Part shown: positions 1 to 7,814 of the stretch, in pieces
Layout: the number at the start of each line of letters is the position of its first letter
Numbering within the stretch: the stretch's first letter is position 1
Source of the DNA: Zoogloea sp041908905
Lineage (GTDB): Bacteria; Pseudomonadota; Gammaproteobacteria; Burkholderiales; Rhodocyclaceae
Direction: 5' to 3'
Assembly (NCBI RefSeq): GCF_041908905.1
Contig: NZ_JAYREK010000005.1
Coordinates: 89,521-153,520, forward strand
DNA length: 64,000 nucleotides
Program-made: the position numbers and the translations under genes
Notes under the pieces: model-generated
Database searches by the model: none
What the model was told of the DNA's origin: nothing
Seen by the model: only the letters and a program-made list of their open reading frames with translations

Positions 1-1240
1 GACCGCCCTCTTTGTGACCCAGGGCATTGCCACCCTGATCGGGCTGGTGATCGCCCTCGGCGCCTATCCCATCTCCCTGTTCTACAACGAGCCGCGCCTG
101 ATCCCGACCCTGCTCGGCCTGGCGTTCAATCTGCTGCTGGTGCCGCGCGTGTCGGTGACGCTCGCGCTGCTGCGGCGGGAGCTGCGGTTCGACCAGGTGG
201 TGTCCGTCAGTTTCTTCATGAACCTGGCCCAGAACGGCGGCGTCATCGTGTTCGCCTGGTGGGGCGCCGGGTACATGAGCATGGTCTATGCGGCCCTGCT
301 GTCGAACGTCGTCGGGCTGGCGCTGGTCCTGCGTCGGCGAGAGTCCCACCGGATGCGCATGGACCGCTCGGTGGTGCGCGAGCTGCTGTCCTTCGGCGCG
401 CTGAGCAGTTCGACCAACATCCTGCGGGATGTCCGCTCCTACCTTAACGAGATCGTCCTCGCCAAGACCCAGGGCATGGCGATGGTGGCCTATCAGTCGA
501 AGGCCCTGTCGGTGATGAACCTCTTCTGGCGCAGCGTGATGCCGGGGGTGTACTCGTTCTCGTTCTCCTACTTTGCCCAGGGCTTCCGTTCGAACGCCGA
601 CATCAAGTCCATGTTCCTCGGCGTCAATCAGCGGGTCATGGGGCTCGCCCTGTCGGTGCTCGTGTTCCTGGTCGTCGAGGGCGACGTGCTGATCCTCCTG
701 CTCAACGGCCCGAAATGGGGGCTGTCCGCAGAGGTGGGGCGTCTCGTCCCCGCCCTGTTCCTGCCGGCCTTCCCCCTGCTGGCGCTGATCGGCACCCTGC
801 TCGCGGCGGACGGCAAGATGCGGGAGCTCGTGCTCATCCAGTTCTGGGTGCTGCCCATGAAGCTGCTGGTCGTCTTCAGCCTGATGTACGAGACGCTCAG
901 CGTGTTCCTGCTCGGCAACGTCGCCGTCGAGGTCGTGGTCGAGGCGGGCCTGATGCTGTATTTCGTAAGACGTCTCTACGGCATCGGTTTCTCGGCGATC
1001 TACAAGGCCTCGCTGAGCGCCTTCGCCGTTGCCGCCCTGTTCGGCGTGTTCGCGTGGCTGGCGCGGCATTTCCTCGCCGGCGTCATCTCCGTGGATATCC
1101 TCCGGCTCTCCATCGAGGCGCCGCTGCTGATCGGCATCTGGCTGGCGCTGGTCAGGCTGTTGCGGCACCCGTTGTCGGCCGATGCGGCGGCCATCTTCGA
1201 CCGTATCCGCGAGCGCTTCGCCGCGGGCAGGGGGGCATGA
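1..1240 (+). CDS. Wzx-type lipopolysaccharide/polysaccharide flippase, 5'-truncated by window edge
   Basis: The reading frame is open from the first base and lacks a convincing start, so the N-terminus lies outside the window. About 412 residues are visible. They are dominated by hydrophobic helices (for example a VTQGIATLIGLVIALGAYPIS-like segment at the start and several more to residue ~390) with few charged loops, as in the MATE/MOP-like polysaccharide transporter family that flips undecaprenyl-linked oligosaccharides across the inner membrane. The stop overlaps the start of the downstream glycosyltransferase (ATGATG/TGA), so the two are translationally coupled and probably end a surface-glycan operon. 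The family is assigned from overall character. The substrate cannot be read from the sequence. Confidence 0.75.
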   Translation, partial: TALFVTQGIATLIGLVIALGAYPISLFYNEPRLIPTLLGLAFNLLLVPRVSVTLALLRRELRFDQVVSVSFFMNLAQNGGVIVFAWWGAGYMSMVYAALLSNVVGLALVLRRRESHRMRMDRSVVRELLSFGALSSSTNILRDVRSYLNEIVLAKTQGMAMVAYQSKALSVMNLFWRSVMPGVYSFSFSYFAQGFRSNADIKSMFLGVNQRVMGLALSVLVFLVVEGDVLILLLNGPKWGLSAEVGRLVPALFLPAFPLLALIGTLLAADGKMRELVLIQFWVLPMKLLVVFSLMYETLSVFLLGNVAVEVVVEAGLMLYFVRRLYGIGFSAIYKASLSAFAVAALFGVFAWLARHFLAGVISVDILRLSIEAPLLIGIWLALVRLLRHPLSADAAAIFDRIRERFAAGRGA

Positions 1241-2397
1241 TGGAGGTGAGCGCCACGCTGCCGGGCATTCCCAGGGTGTCCGTCGTGATGTCCACCTTCA
1301 ACCGGGCGGAGCTGCTCGGGAAAGCCCTCGATTCCATCCTCGCCCTCGACCCGCCGGTCCACGAGGTCGTGGTGATCGATGACGGCTCCTCCGACCGGAC
1401 GGCCGAGGTGCTGGCCGGCTTCGGGCCCCGGGTCCGCTTCGAGTGTCGCGCCAACGGGGGCAAGTCGAGCGCCATCAACCGCGCGGTGGCGATCGCCACC
1501 GGTGACTGGGTGTGGATCTGCGATGACGACGACGAGGTCGTCCCGGACGCCGTGGGGGTGTTCACCCGCGGGCTTGCCGAGGCGCCCGGGGCCGATTTCG
1601 TCTACACCGGCGTGGCCCATCTCATCCGCGACGGGTGCGGCGAGTACCGGCAGGTGCTGCCGGGCGCCGTGCGGCTGCCGCCCTCCGCGGCGCTGGAGGC
1701 CAGCCTCTTCGCGGGGCGCTGGATACCCTACCTGCCGTCGGTGATGATCCGCCGCGATCTCTACCTGTCCCTCGGTGGCCTGCGGGAAGACCTGCGGCGC
1801 GTCGAGGACGAGGATTTCGCCCTCCGCCTGGCCCACGCCGGGCGCGGCGCCCCCGTCGAGGCGGTGACCTACCTCATCCGCGCCCACGACGGCGAGCGCG
1901 GCGCCGGTGCCGGGCAGTTCTCGAACGCCATGCGCGAAGACGTGGACATCACCTTCCTGCGCGCCATCTACGAGAACATCTACCGCAGCTATCCCCTTGA
2001 CGCTTTCCGCCCGCCCGCGGGCGGCGCGGGCCCGCTGCCGGACCAGCCCGGCCTTTTCCGCCTGATGGTGATGTTCCGGGTCTGCTCCTGGGCCATCGTT
2101 CTGGACGAATACCGCCGGCTCCGTGCGGAGTCGCAGGGCGCAGAATGCCTCGGAGCCCTGCAGGATGGCGTCTCCGGACTCATCGACGGCTTCAGCCCCA
2201 ACAAGGTGCGTGCGCTGTTTGCGTCTCCTTTCGTTGCCGAACTGCTGCGGGACAAACCCTCGCCCCTGCGCGCCGCGCTCGTGCAGGGTATGGCCCGTGG
2301 CCTTTACTGGTCGCTGCGGCGGGATCTCCGGCAGCGCGCCTTTGGCGGCCTGGCAGCCAAGGTCTGGCGGATCATCCGGTGCCGCATCGCCGCTTGA
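1237..2397 (+). CDS. GT2-family glycosyltransferase
   Basis: 386 aa if the first of two adjacent ATG codons (1237, 1240) is used. The N-terminal GT-A fold is clear: a RVSVVMSTFNR strand, VIDDGSSD around residues 47-53 for nucleotide-sugar binding, GGKSSAINRA at 74-83, and an acidic DDDD run at 96-99 in the place of the DXD metal site. An ED pair in RVEDEDFALRLA further on fits the catalytic-base region of GT2 enzymes. The C-terminal ~130 residues are family-unspecific. The start overlaps the flippase stop, which points to coupled translation and a role in assembling the glycan that the flippase exports. The sugar donor and acceptor are unknown. Confidence 0.85.
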   Translation: MMEVSATLPGIPRVSVVMSTFNRAELLGKALDSILALDPPVHEVVVIDDGSSDRTAEVLAGFGPRVRFECRANGGKSSAINRAVAIATGDWVWICDDDDEVVPDAVGVFTRGLAEAPGADFVYTGVAHLIRDGCGEYRQVLPGAVRLPPSAALEASLFAGRWIPYLPSVMIRRDLYLSLGGLREDLRRVEDEDFALRLAHAGRGAPVEAVTYLIRAHDGERGAGAGQFSNAMREDVDITFLRAIYENIYRSYPLDAFRPPAGGAGPLPDQPGLFRLMVMFRVCSWAIVLDEYRRLRAESQGAECLGALQDGVSGLIDGFSPNKVRALFASPFVAELLRDKPSPLRAALVQGMARGLYWSLRRDLRQRAFGGLAAKVWRIIRCRIAA

Positions 2398-2410
2398 GCC
2401 CCGGCGGGGC
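2398..2410 (+). terminator. Short GC hairpin after the glycosyltransferase gene
   Basis: GCCCC (2398-2402) and GGGGC (2406-2410) pair around a GGC loop immediately after the stop codon. There is no T-tract, so this may only stabilise the 3' end or reduce read-through into greB. Confidence 0.3.
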
Positions 2411-2471
2411 GCTTGCGGCGGCGCCGGGCTGCGCTACCATTGCAGGCTTGCGGATTTTGGAGTTTTGAAGG

Positions 2472-3023
2472 GTGAACAAAGCCTTCGTCACGGAAAGCGA
2501 CCAGGACGACGACGACGCGCCGCCGGGCGCTCCGAGCCTGCCGCCGGGCACGCGCAACTACATGACCCGGCGGGGCTTCGAGACCCTCAAGGCCGAACTG
2601 GACCAGCTCGTCCGCGACGAGCGGCCGCGGCTCGTCGAAACCGTCCGCTGGGCCGCCTCCAACGGCGACCGCTCCGAAAACGGTGACTACATCTACGGCA
2701 AGAAGCGCCTCCGCGAGATCGACCGGCGCATCCGCTTCCTGATCAAGCGGCTCGAGAGCGCCACCGTGGTGACGCCGTCCGAGCAGGAGAACACCGGGCA
2801 GGTCTTCTTCGGCGCCACCGTGACAGTGTGCGACGTGGATGGCGCCGACGAGCAGACCTACCAGATCGTCGGCGTCGACGAGGCCAACGCCTCGGAGGGG
2901 CGCATCAGCTGGATCGCGCCGCTGTCCCGCGCGCTGCTCAAGGCCCGCGAGGGCGACGTGATCCGCTTCGCCAGCCCGGCCGGGCTGCGCGAGATCGAAG
3001 TGCTGGAAATCCGCTACGAGTGA
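2472..3023 (+). CDS. greB: Transcript cleavage/elongation factor GreB
   Basis: 183 aa with a GTG start preceded by GAAGG. GreB inserts its coiled-coil tip into the RNA polymerase secondary channel and stimulates cleavage of backtracked RNA. After ~30 residues comes the antiparallel coiled coil (TRRGFETLKAEL ... SENGDYIYGKKRLREIDRR). The GDYIYGKKRLREID stretch is the GreB signature rather than the GreA one. The C-terminal FKBP-like domain follows from residue ~105 and ends in IEVLEIRYE. At 183 aa it is longer than the ~158 aa E. coli protein because of an N-terminal tail with an acidic ESDQDDDD run. It is single, between the glycan genes and htpG. Confidence 0.95.
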   Translation: MNKAFVTESDQDDDDAPPGAPSLPPGTRNYMTRRGFETLKAELDQLVRDERPRLVETVRWAASNGDRSENGDYIYGKKRLREIDRRIRFLIKRLESATVVTPSEQENTGQVFFGATVTVCDVDGADEQTYQIVGVDEANASEGRISWIAPLSRALLKAREGDVIRFASPAGLREIEVLEIRYE

Positions 3024-3043
3024 CGCGCAGTTGATGGCGGGCT

Positions 3044-3071
3044 CTTGAAACCGGGCAGGGCGTACCCATAT
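3044..3071 (+). promoter_or_regulatory. Sigma32 (heat-shock) promoter of htpG
   Basis: CTTGAAA at 3044-3050 and ACCCATAT at 3064-3071 are separated by 13 bases. The RpoH consensus is CTTGAAA, 11-16 bases, CCCCATNT, so only one position differs. The element ends 35 bases before the htpG ATG and the downstream gene is a classic RpoH target. Seen directly; promoter activity is inferred. Confidence 0.85.
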
Positions 3072-3106
3072 GGGTGACTGTCTTTCGTTTCCTTGGAGTC
3101 CGTTTC

Positions 3107-5026
3107 ATGACCGTCGAGCAAGCCGCCGCGCAAACCCTGAACTTCCAGGCCGAAGTGAAGCAACTGCTTCACCTCATGATCCACTCGCTGTACTCCAACC
3201 GCGAGATCTTCCTGCGCGAACTGGTTTCCAATGCCTCCGACGCCTGCGACAAGCTGCGCTTCGAGGCCCTCGAGAACGGCGGCCTGTTCGAGGATGACGC
3301 CGAGCTCAAGATCCGCGTCGCCTACGACAAGGCCGCCCGCACCCTGACCGTCTCCGACAACGGCATCGGCATGAGCCGCGCCGAGGTCGTCACCAACCTG
3401 GGCACCATCGCCAAGTCGGGCACCAAGGAGTTCTTCGGCAAGCTCACCGGCGACCAGAAGAAGGACGCCCACCTGATCGGCCAGTTCGGCGTGGGCTTCT
3501 ACTCCGCCTTCATCGTGGCCGACAAGGTCACCGTGCGCACCCGCCGCGCTGGCCTTGCCGCCGCCGAGGGCGTGCAATGGACCTGCGCGATGACCGGCGA
3601 AACCGCCGGCGAATACACCGTCGAGCCCATCGAGAAGGCCGCCCGTGGCACCGAGATCACCCTGCACCTGCGCGAGGACCAGGACGACCTGCTGGCGTCG
3701 TGGAAGCTGCGCTCCATCATCCAGAAGTACTCCGACCACATCCTGCAGCCCATCGTGATGAAGAAGGAGCAGTGGGACGACGAGAAGAAGGAGCAGGTCC
3801 TCACCGACGAGGACGAGACCGTCAACAAGGCCAACGCCCTGTGGGCCCGCGCCAAGGCCGACATCACCGACGAGGAATACACCGAGTTCTACAAGCACGT
3901 CGGCCACGACTACGAAGAGCCGCTGGCCTGGACCCACAGCAAGGTCGAGGGCCGCCACGAATACACCCAGCTGCTCTATGTGCCGGGCCACGCCCCCTTC
4001 GATCTGTGGGACCGCAACGCCCGCCACGGCGTCAAGCTCTATGTGCGCCGCGTGTTCATCATGGACGACGCCGAGAAGCTGATGCCGCTCTACCTTCGCT
4101 TCGTGCGCGGCGTCGTCGACTCCAACGACCTGCCGCTCAACGTCTCCCGCGAGATCCTGCAGGAATCCAAGGACATCGACACCCTGCGCGCCGGTTGCAC
4201 CAAGAAGGTGCTGGGCCTGCTCGAAGACCTCGCCGAGAACCAGAAGGACAAGTACGCCACCTTCTGGAAGGAGTTCGGCAAGGTGCTGAAGGAGGGCGTC
4301 GGCGAGGACTTCGCCAACAAGGAGAAGATCGCCGGCCTGCTGCGCTTCGCCTCCACCCTGGCCGACACCGCCGACGAGACCGTGTCGCTGGCCGACTACA
4401 TCGGCCGCATGAAGGAAGGCCAGGACAAGATCTACTACGTCACCGCCGACAGCTTCAATGCCGCCAGGAACAGCCCGCATCTCGAGATCTTCCGCAAGAA
4501 GGGCATCGAGGTGCTGCTGCTGTCCGACCGGGTCGATGAATGGGTGGTCGGCAACCTCACCGAGTTCGACGGCAAGCCGCTGGCCTCCGTCGCCAAGGGC
4601 GGCCTCGACCTGGGCAAGCTGGAAGACGAAGCCGAGAAGGCCGCTGTCGAGAAGGAAACCGGCGAGCTGAAGGACCTCCTCGACAAGATGAAGACCAGCC
4701 TGGGCGACAAGGTGAAGGAAGTCCGCGTCACCCACCGCCTGACCGATTCGCCGGCCTGCCTGGTGGCCGACGAGCACGAGATGGGGATGAACCTGGCCCG
4801 CCTCATGAAGGCCGCCGGCCAGAACATGCCGATCTCCAGGCCCATCCTCGAGATCAACCCCACCCACCCGGTGGTGTTGCGTCTCAAGTACGAGGACAAG
4901 CAGTTCGAGGACTGGGCCGCGGTGCTGTTCGATCAGGCCCTGCTGGCCGAGGGCGGCACGCTGGACGACCCGGCAAGCTTCGTGAAGCGCATCAACCAGC
5001 TGATGCTGGCGATATCAACCAGCTGA
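3107..5026 (+). CDS. htpG: Chaperone HtpG (Hsp90)
   Basis: 639 aa from the ATG at 3107, which has GGAG nine bases upstream; an in-frame ATG at 3074 would lie almost on the heat-shock promoter and adds residues foreign to the family. The GHKL ATPase domain shows ELVSNASDACDK (38-49), DNGIGM (84-89) and GQFGVGFYSAF. The middle domain has the conserved DSNDLPLNVSREILQ, and the C-terminal dimerisation domain contains LVADEHEMGMNLARLMKAAGQ. HtpG is an ATP-dependent cytosolic chaperone. The last residues are abnormal: a 23-bp tandem duplication at 4991-5036 shifts the frame, so the product ends AISTS instead of AMNAS. The protein is otherwise complete and probably functional. Confidence 0.97.
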   Translation: MTVEQAAAQTLNFQAEVKQLLHLMIHSLYSNREIFLRELVSNASDACDKLRFEALENGGLFEDDAELKIRVAYDKAARTLTVSDNGIGMSRAEVVTNLGTIAKSGTKEFFGKLTGDQKKDAHLIGQFGVGFYSAFIVADKVTVRTRRAGLAAAEGVQWTCAMTGETAGEYTVEPIEKAARGTEITLHLREDQDDLLASWKLRSIIQKYSDHILQPIVMKKEQWDDEKKEQVLTDEDETVNKANALWARAKADITDEEYTEFYKHVGHDYEEPLAWTHSKVEGRHEYTQLLYVPGHAPFDLWDRNARHGVKLYVRRVFIMDDAEKLMPLYLRFVRGVVDSNDLPLNVSREILQESKDIDTLRAGCTKKVLGLLEDLAENQKDKYATFWKEFGKVLKEGVGEDFANKEKIAGLLRFASTLADTADETVSLADYIGRMKEGQDKIYYVTADSFNAARNSPHLEIFRKKGIEVLLLSDRVDEWVVGNLTEFDGKPLASVAKGGLDLGKLEDEAEKAAVEKETGELKDLLDKMKTSLGDKVKEVRVTHRLTDSPACLVADEHEMGMNLARLMKAAGQNMPISRPILEINPTHPVVLRLKYEDKQFEDWAAVLFDQALLAEGGTLDDPASFVKRINQLMLAISTS

Positions 5027-5036
5027 TGCTGGCGAT
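4991..5036 (+). repeat. 23-bp perfect tandem duplication at the 3' end of htpG
   Basis: The 23 bases at 4991-5013 are repeated exactly at 5014-5036. Because 23 is not a multiple of three, the second copy is read in a new frame and gives a TGA at 5024-5026. The original final codons (MNAS, stop at 5047-5049) still exist out of frame downstream. Confidence 0.95.
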
Positions 5037-5061
5037 GAACGCCAGCTGAGGCGGTGGCATC

Positions 5062-5121
5062 GGGGGCCGCTGGCCCCCAGGCGCATCAGATGGGGGCGAG
5101 CCGCAGGGCGCGCCCCCGTTT
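5062..5121. terminator. Two hairpins between convergent htpG and the secreted-protein gene
   Basis: First hairpin: GGGGGCC (5062-5068) with GGCCCCC (5072-5078). Second: GGGGGCG (5092-5098) with CGCCCCC (5111-5117), followed by GTTTTC on the plus strand. The second with its short T-run is the likely terminator of htpG and lies against the 3' end of the gene on the other strand. Confidence 0.7.
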
Positions 5122-5673
5122 TCATTGCTGGTAGATCTGGTAGGCGTCGAGTTTCTTGGCTGGGCGCAGGACGCCGGTGGCCGGGTCGTACATCGACGGC
5201 GCCTTGCGGGGCATCATCGAGCTGGTGGCCGAGCGGTTGACGTAGCCGTCGCTCGCCGCCTTCAGGGTGTGGGTGCTGCGGTTGTAGGCGGTGGCCGGCT
5301 TGGCGGCCTTGCTGCGGGCGCGCATGCCGGGAAGCGCGGCATCACAGTCGGCATAGATGTTGCCGCTGCGTTTCGAGAGCGCCGCGGGGTCGTTGAAGAC
5401 ATGGGTCTTGCCGGACGCCTCCTGGCGGGTGGCCCGGCCGGCCGAAGCGCCGGACTGGGCGCGCAGCGCGCAGGTGCTGGCGCTCGGGCGCTTGAGGTCT
5501 TCCGGCCGCTTGCCGACCTGGGTGGGCGAATAGGCGCCCCCGAAAGGCACCGCCTGGGCACCCAACGGTTTGCCGCCGGGGCCCGCCTTCCCCCGCTCGA
5601 GGGCGAAGGCGTGGTGCGCCGGGAAGAGGGCGATGCTGCCCAGCAGCGCCAGGGTGAGGAGTGGTTTGCTCAA
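5122..5673 (-). CDS. Small secreted protein of unknown function
   Basis: 183 aa if translation begins at the TTG at 5673, which has an AGAGG ribosome site seven bases upstream. From there the protein opens with a typical signal peptide (basic SKP, then LLTLALLGSIALF, ending around HHAFA). A longer frame from an ATG at 5760 would bury this signal. The mature part is basic and low in hydrophobicity, rich in Ala, Arg, Ser and Gly, has only two cysteines and no motif I recognise. It is convergent with htpG and divergent from the ODP-type gene, sharing that intergenic region. I cannot assign a function; export to the periplasm or beyond is inferred from the N-terminus. Confidence 0.6.
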   Translation of the reverse strand: MSKPLLTLALLGSIALFPAHHAFALERGKAGPGGKPLGAQAVPFGGAYSPTQVGKRPEDLKRPSASTCALRAQSGASAGRATRQEASGKTHVFNDPAALSKRSGNIYADCDAALPGMRARSKAAKPATAYNRSTHTLKAASDGYVNRSATSSMMPRKAPSMYDPATGVLRPAKKLDAYQIYQQ

Positions 5674-5745
5674 GGGAACGCCTCTTTTTTGTGCAAAGCA
5701 AAACAACAAAAATACCCCAAAAGGAGAATGGTGACGAGGTAATAG

Positions 5746-5761
5746 TTTGACGGACGTCAAA
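5746..5761. promoter_or_regulatory. FNR/Dnr-like 16-bp perfect palindrome
   Basis: TTTGACG-GA-CGTCAAA is a perfect inverted repeat. Its core TTGAC-N4-GTCAA has the 5-4-5 geometry of CRP/FNR-family sites (consensus TTGAT-N4-ATCAA). It lies between the two divergent genes, its centre 87 bases before the ODP start codon. A possible -10 (TAAAGT, 5801-5806) lies downstream. Identity of the regulator is inferred. Confidence 0.55.
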
Positions 5762-5840
5762 GTCGTCGGTGGTTGCCTGGATTGGGCAGTGGGAGTCAGC
5801 TAAAGTTGCTGTCCATTACAACTCCAATCCGTATTTCCCC

Positions 5841-6611
5841 ATGGCCGTTCAACTCTTCAACAACGGAACCCACGCCTGTCTCGCCTTTTACGATCTGGTG
5901 GATGAGGAGGCCGATCACGCCGTTCAGTGCAACCAGTTCCTGATCGTCGATGGCCAGCACGGCGCGTTGATCGACCCGGGCGGCAACATGACCTATTCGG
6001 GGCTGCTGATGGCGATGCAGCGCTTCTTCCCTTCGCGGGACCTGGACTACATCTTCGCCACCCACGCCGACCCCGACATCATCGCGTCCCTCAACAAGTG
6101 GATGGTGGCGACCCACTGCAAGGTGCTGATCTCGCGGCTATGGACGCGCTTCGTGCCCCACTTCACGACGGGCAAGGACTACACCCAGCGCATCGTCGGC
6201 ATCCCCGACGCCGGCATGAACATCCCCCTCGGCGACAGCCGGATCAAGGCCCTGCCGGCGCACTTCATGCATTCCGAGGGCAACTTCCAGTTCTACGACC
6301 CGGTGTCCAAGATCCTGTTCTCGGGCGACATGGGGGCGTCCCTGGTGGATCACGACGTGGCGGCCCAGCCGGTGACCAACTTCGACGATCACGTGCTCAC
6401 CATGATCGGCTTCCACCGCCGCTACATGATCTCCAACAAGATCTGCCGCTTCTGGGTGAACATGGTGCGTCAGCTCGATGTTGAGATGATCGTGCCCCAG
6501 CACGGCTGCCGCTTCGAGGGCAAGGCGATGGTCAACCGCTTCCTCGACTGGATCGAGAAGCTGGAGTGCGGCGTCGACCTGATGACCCAGGACAGCTACC
6601 GGGCGCCCTGA
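5841..6611 (+). CDS. ODP-type MBL-fold di-iron protein
   Basis: 256 aa from the ATG at 5841; a longer frame starts at 5769 but would run through the leader and lacks family resemblance. It is the metallo-beta-lactamase half of flavodiiron proteins without the flavodoxin domain, as in ODP, an oxygen-binding di-iron sensor. Likely iron ligands: H75-A-D77-P-D79, H144 in HSEGNF, D163 in SGDMGA and H221 in PQHG. The usual HxExDH motif is altered: D replaces E and I80 replaces the final H, as in ODP-type proteins rather than true O2/NO reductases. Monocistronic, with an FNR-like palindrome upstream, which suits an O2- or NO-responsive role. The function is inferred from the family. Confidence 0.8.
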   Translation: MAVQLFNNGTHACLAFYDLVDEEADHAVQCNQFLIVDGQHGALIDPGGNMTYSGLLMAMQRFFPSRDLDYIFATHADPDIIASLNKWMVATHCKVLISRLWTRFVPHFTTGKDYTQRIVGIPDAGMNIPLGDSRIKALPAHFMHSEGNFQFYDPVSKILFSGDMGASLVDHDVAAQPVTNFDDHVLTMIGFHRRYMISNKICRFWVNMVRQLDVEMIVPQHGCRFEGKAMVNRFLDWIEKLECGVDLMTQDSYRAP

Positions 6612-6626
6612 GCCGGCGCCGGGCCG

Positions 6627-7805
6627 TCACTGCTTGCGCGACAGGTGGGTGATGGCCCGGGTCAGGCCGTCCAGGCTGAGCGGAAACATCCGCTCGCCGA
6701 GGATCTTGCGGATCAGCCCGATCGACTGGCGGTAGTCCCAGGTGCGCTCGGGTTCCGGGTTGAGCCAGGCCAGCGACGGGTAGGCGTCGGCGAGGCGGCG
6801 CAGCCACACGGCACCGGGCTCGGTGTTGCTGTATTCGATGGAGCCGTTGGGCTGCATGATCTCGTAGGGGCTCATCGTGGCGTCGCCCACGAAGATCAGC
6901 TTGTAGTCGGGCCCGTACTTGTGGATCACGTCGAGGGTGGGGGTCCGCTCCGAGTGGCGGCGGTGGCTGTCCCGCCACACGTGGTCGTACACGCAGTTGT
7001 GGAAGTAGAAGTACTCGAGGTGCTTGAACTCGGCCCGGCAGGCCGAGAAGAGCTCCTCGCACACCTTGATGTGGTCGTCCATCGAGCCGCCCACGTCGAA
7101 GAAGATCAGCACCTTGACCGCATTGTGGCGCTCGGGGCGCATCAGCAGGTCGAGCCAGCCGGCGTTGCGGGCGGTGGCGGCGATGGTGCCGTCGAGGTCC
7201 AGCTCATCGGGCGCGCCCTGCCGCGCGAAGCGGCGCAGCCGGCGCAGCGCCACCTTGATGTTGCGGGTGCCGAGCTCGACGGAATCATCGAGGTTGCGGT
7301 ATTCCCGCTGGTCCCACACCTTGACCGCCGTGCGGTTGCCCGCCGATTCACCGCCGACCCGGATGCCCTCCGGGTGGTAGCCGCTGTTGCCGAAGGGCGA
7401 GGTGCCGCCGGTGCCGACCCACTTGCTGCCGCCCTGGTGGCGGCCCTTCTGCTCGGCGAGGCGTTTCTTGAACTCCTCCATCAGCGTGTCCCAGCCCAGC
7501 TTCTCGAGCTTCGCCTTCTCCTCGGGGCTGAGGTGCTTCTGCATCATCGCCTTCAGCCACTCGGCGGGCAGATCAACCTCCAGCCCGGGGATCTGCTCGA
7601 TGCCCTTGAAGTATTCGCCGAAGGCCTGGTCGAAGCGGTCGAACAGGGATTCGTCCTTGACCAGCGCGCTGCGGCTGAGGAAGTAGAAGTCTTCCATGCT
7701 GTGACCGCCGAGGCCGGCCTGCAGCGCTTCGAGCAGGGTCAGGAACTCCTTGGTGGACACCGGCAGCTTGCGGGCCTTGAGGTGCAGGAAGAAGTCGATG
7801 AGCAT
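6627..7805 (-). CDS. VWA domain protein, partner of MoxR ATPase (CoxE-like)
   Basis: 392 aa. The C-terminal half is a von Willebrand A domain whose MIDAS reads DVGGSM (237-242); the canonical DxSxS has Gly in place of the first Ser. The N-terminal half has the LIDFFLHLKARKLPVSTKEFLTLLEAL helix typical of CoxE-like VWA proteins, then a Gly-rich stretch near 125-150 (HQGGSKWVGTGG). Encoded nine bases downstream of the MoxR-type ATPase, so the two are an operon. Such pairs act as ATPase/adaptor machines that insert metals or remodel a client complex. No client gene is adjacent, so the target is unknown. Confidence 0.9.
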   Translation of the reverse strand: MLIDFFLHLKARKLPVSTKEFLTLLEALQAGLGGHSMEDFYFLSRSALVKDESLFDRFDQAFGEYFKGIEQIPGLEVDLPAEWLKAMMQKHLSPEEKAKLEKLGWDTLMEEFKKRLAEQKGRHQGGSKWVGTGGTSPFGNSGYHPEGIRVGGESAGNRTAVKVWDQREYRNLDDSVELGTRNIKVALRRLRRFARQGAPDELDLDGTIAATARNAGWLDLLMRPERHNAVKVLIFFDVGGSMDDHIKVCEELFSACRAEFKHLEYFYFHNCVYDHVWRDSHRRHSERTPTLDVIHKYGPDYKLIFVGDATMSPYEIMQPNGSIEYSNTEPGAVWLRRLADAYPSLAWLNPEPERTWDYRQSIGLIRKILGERMFPLSLDGLTRAITHLSRKQ

Positions 7806-7814
7806 GGCCGCGCG

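Noticed and set aside
2123..2686. Frames overlapping the glycosyltransferase end and greB
   Set aside because: They run across the real genes in other frames and lack support.
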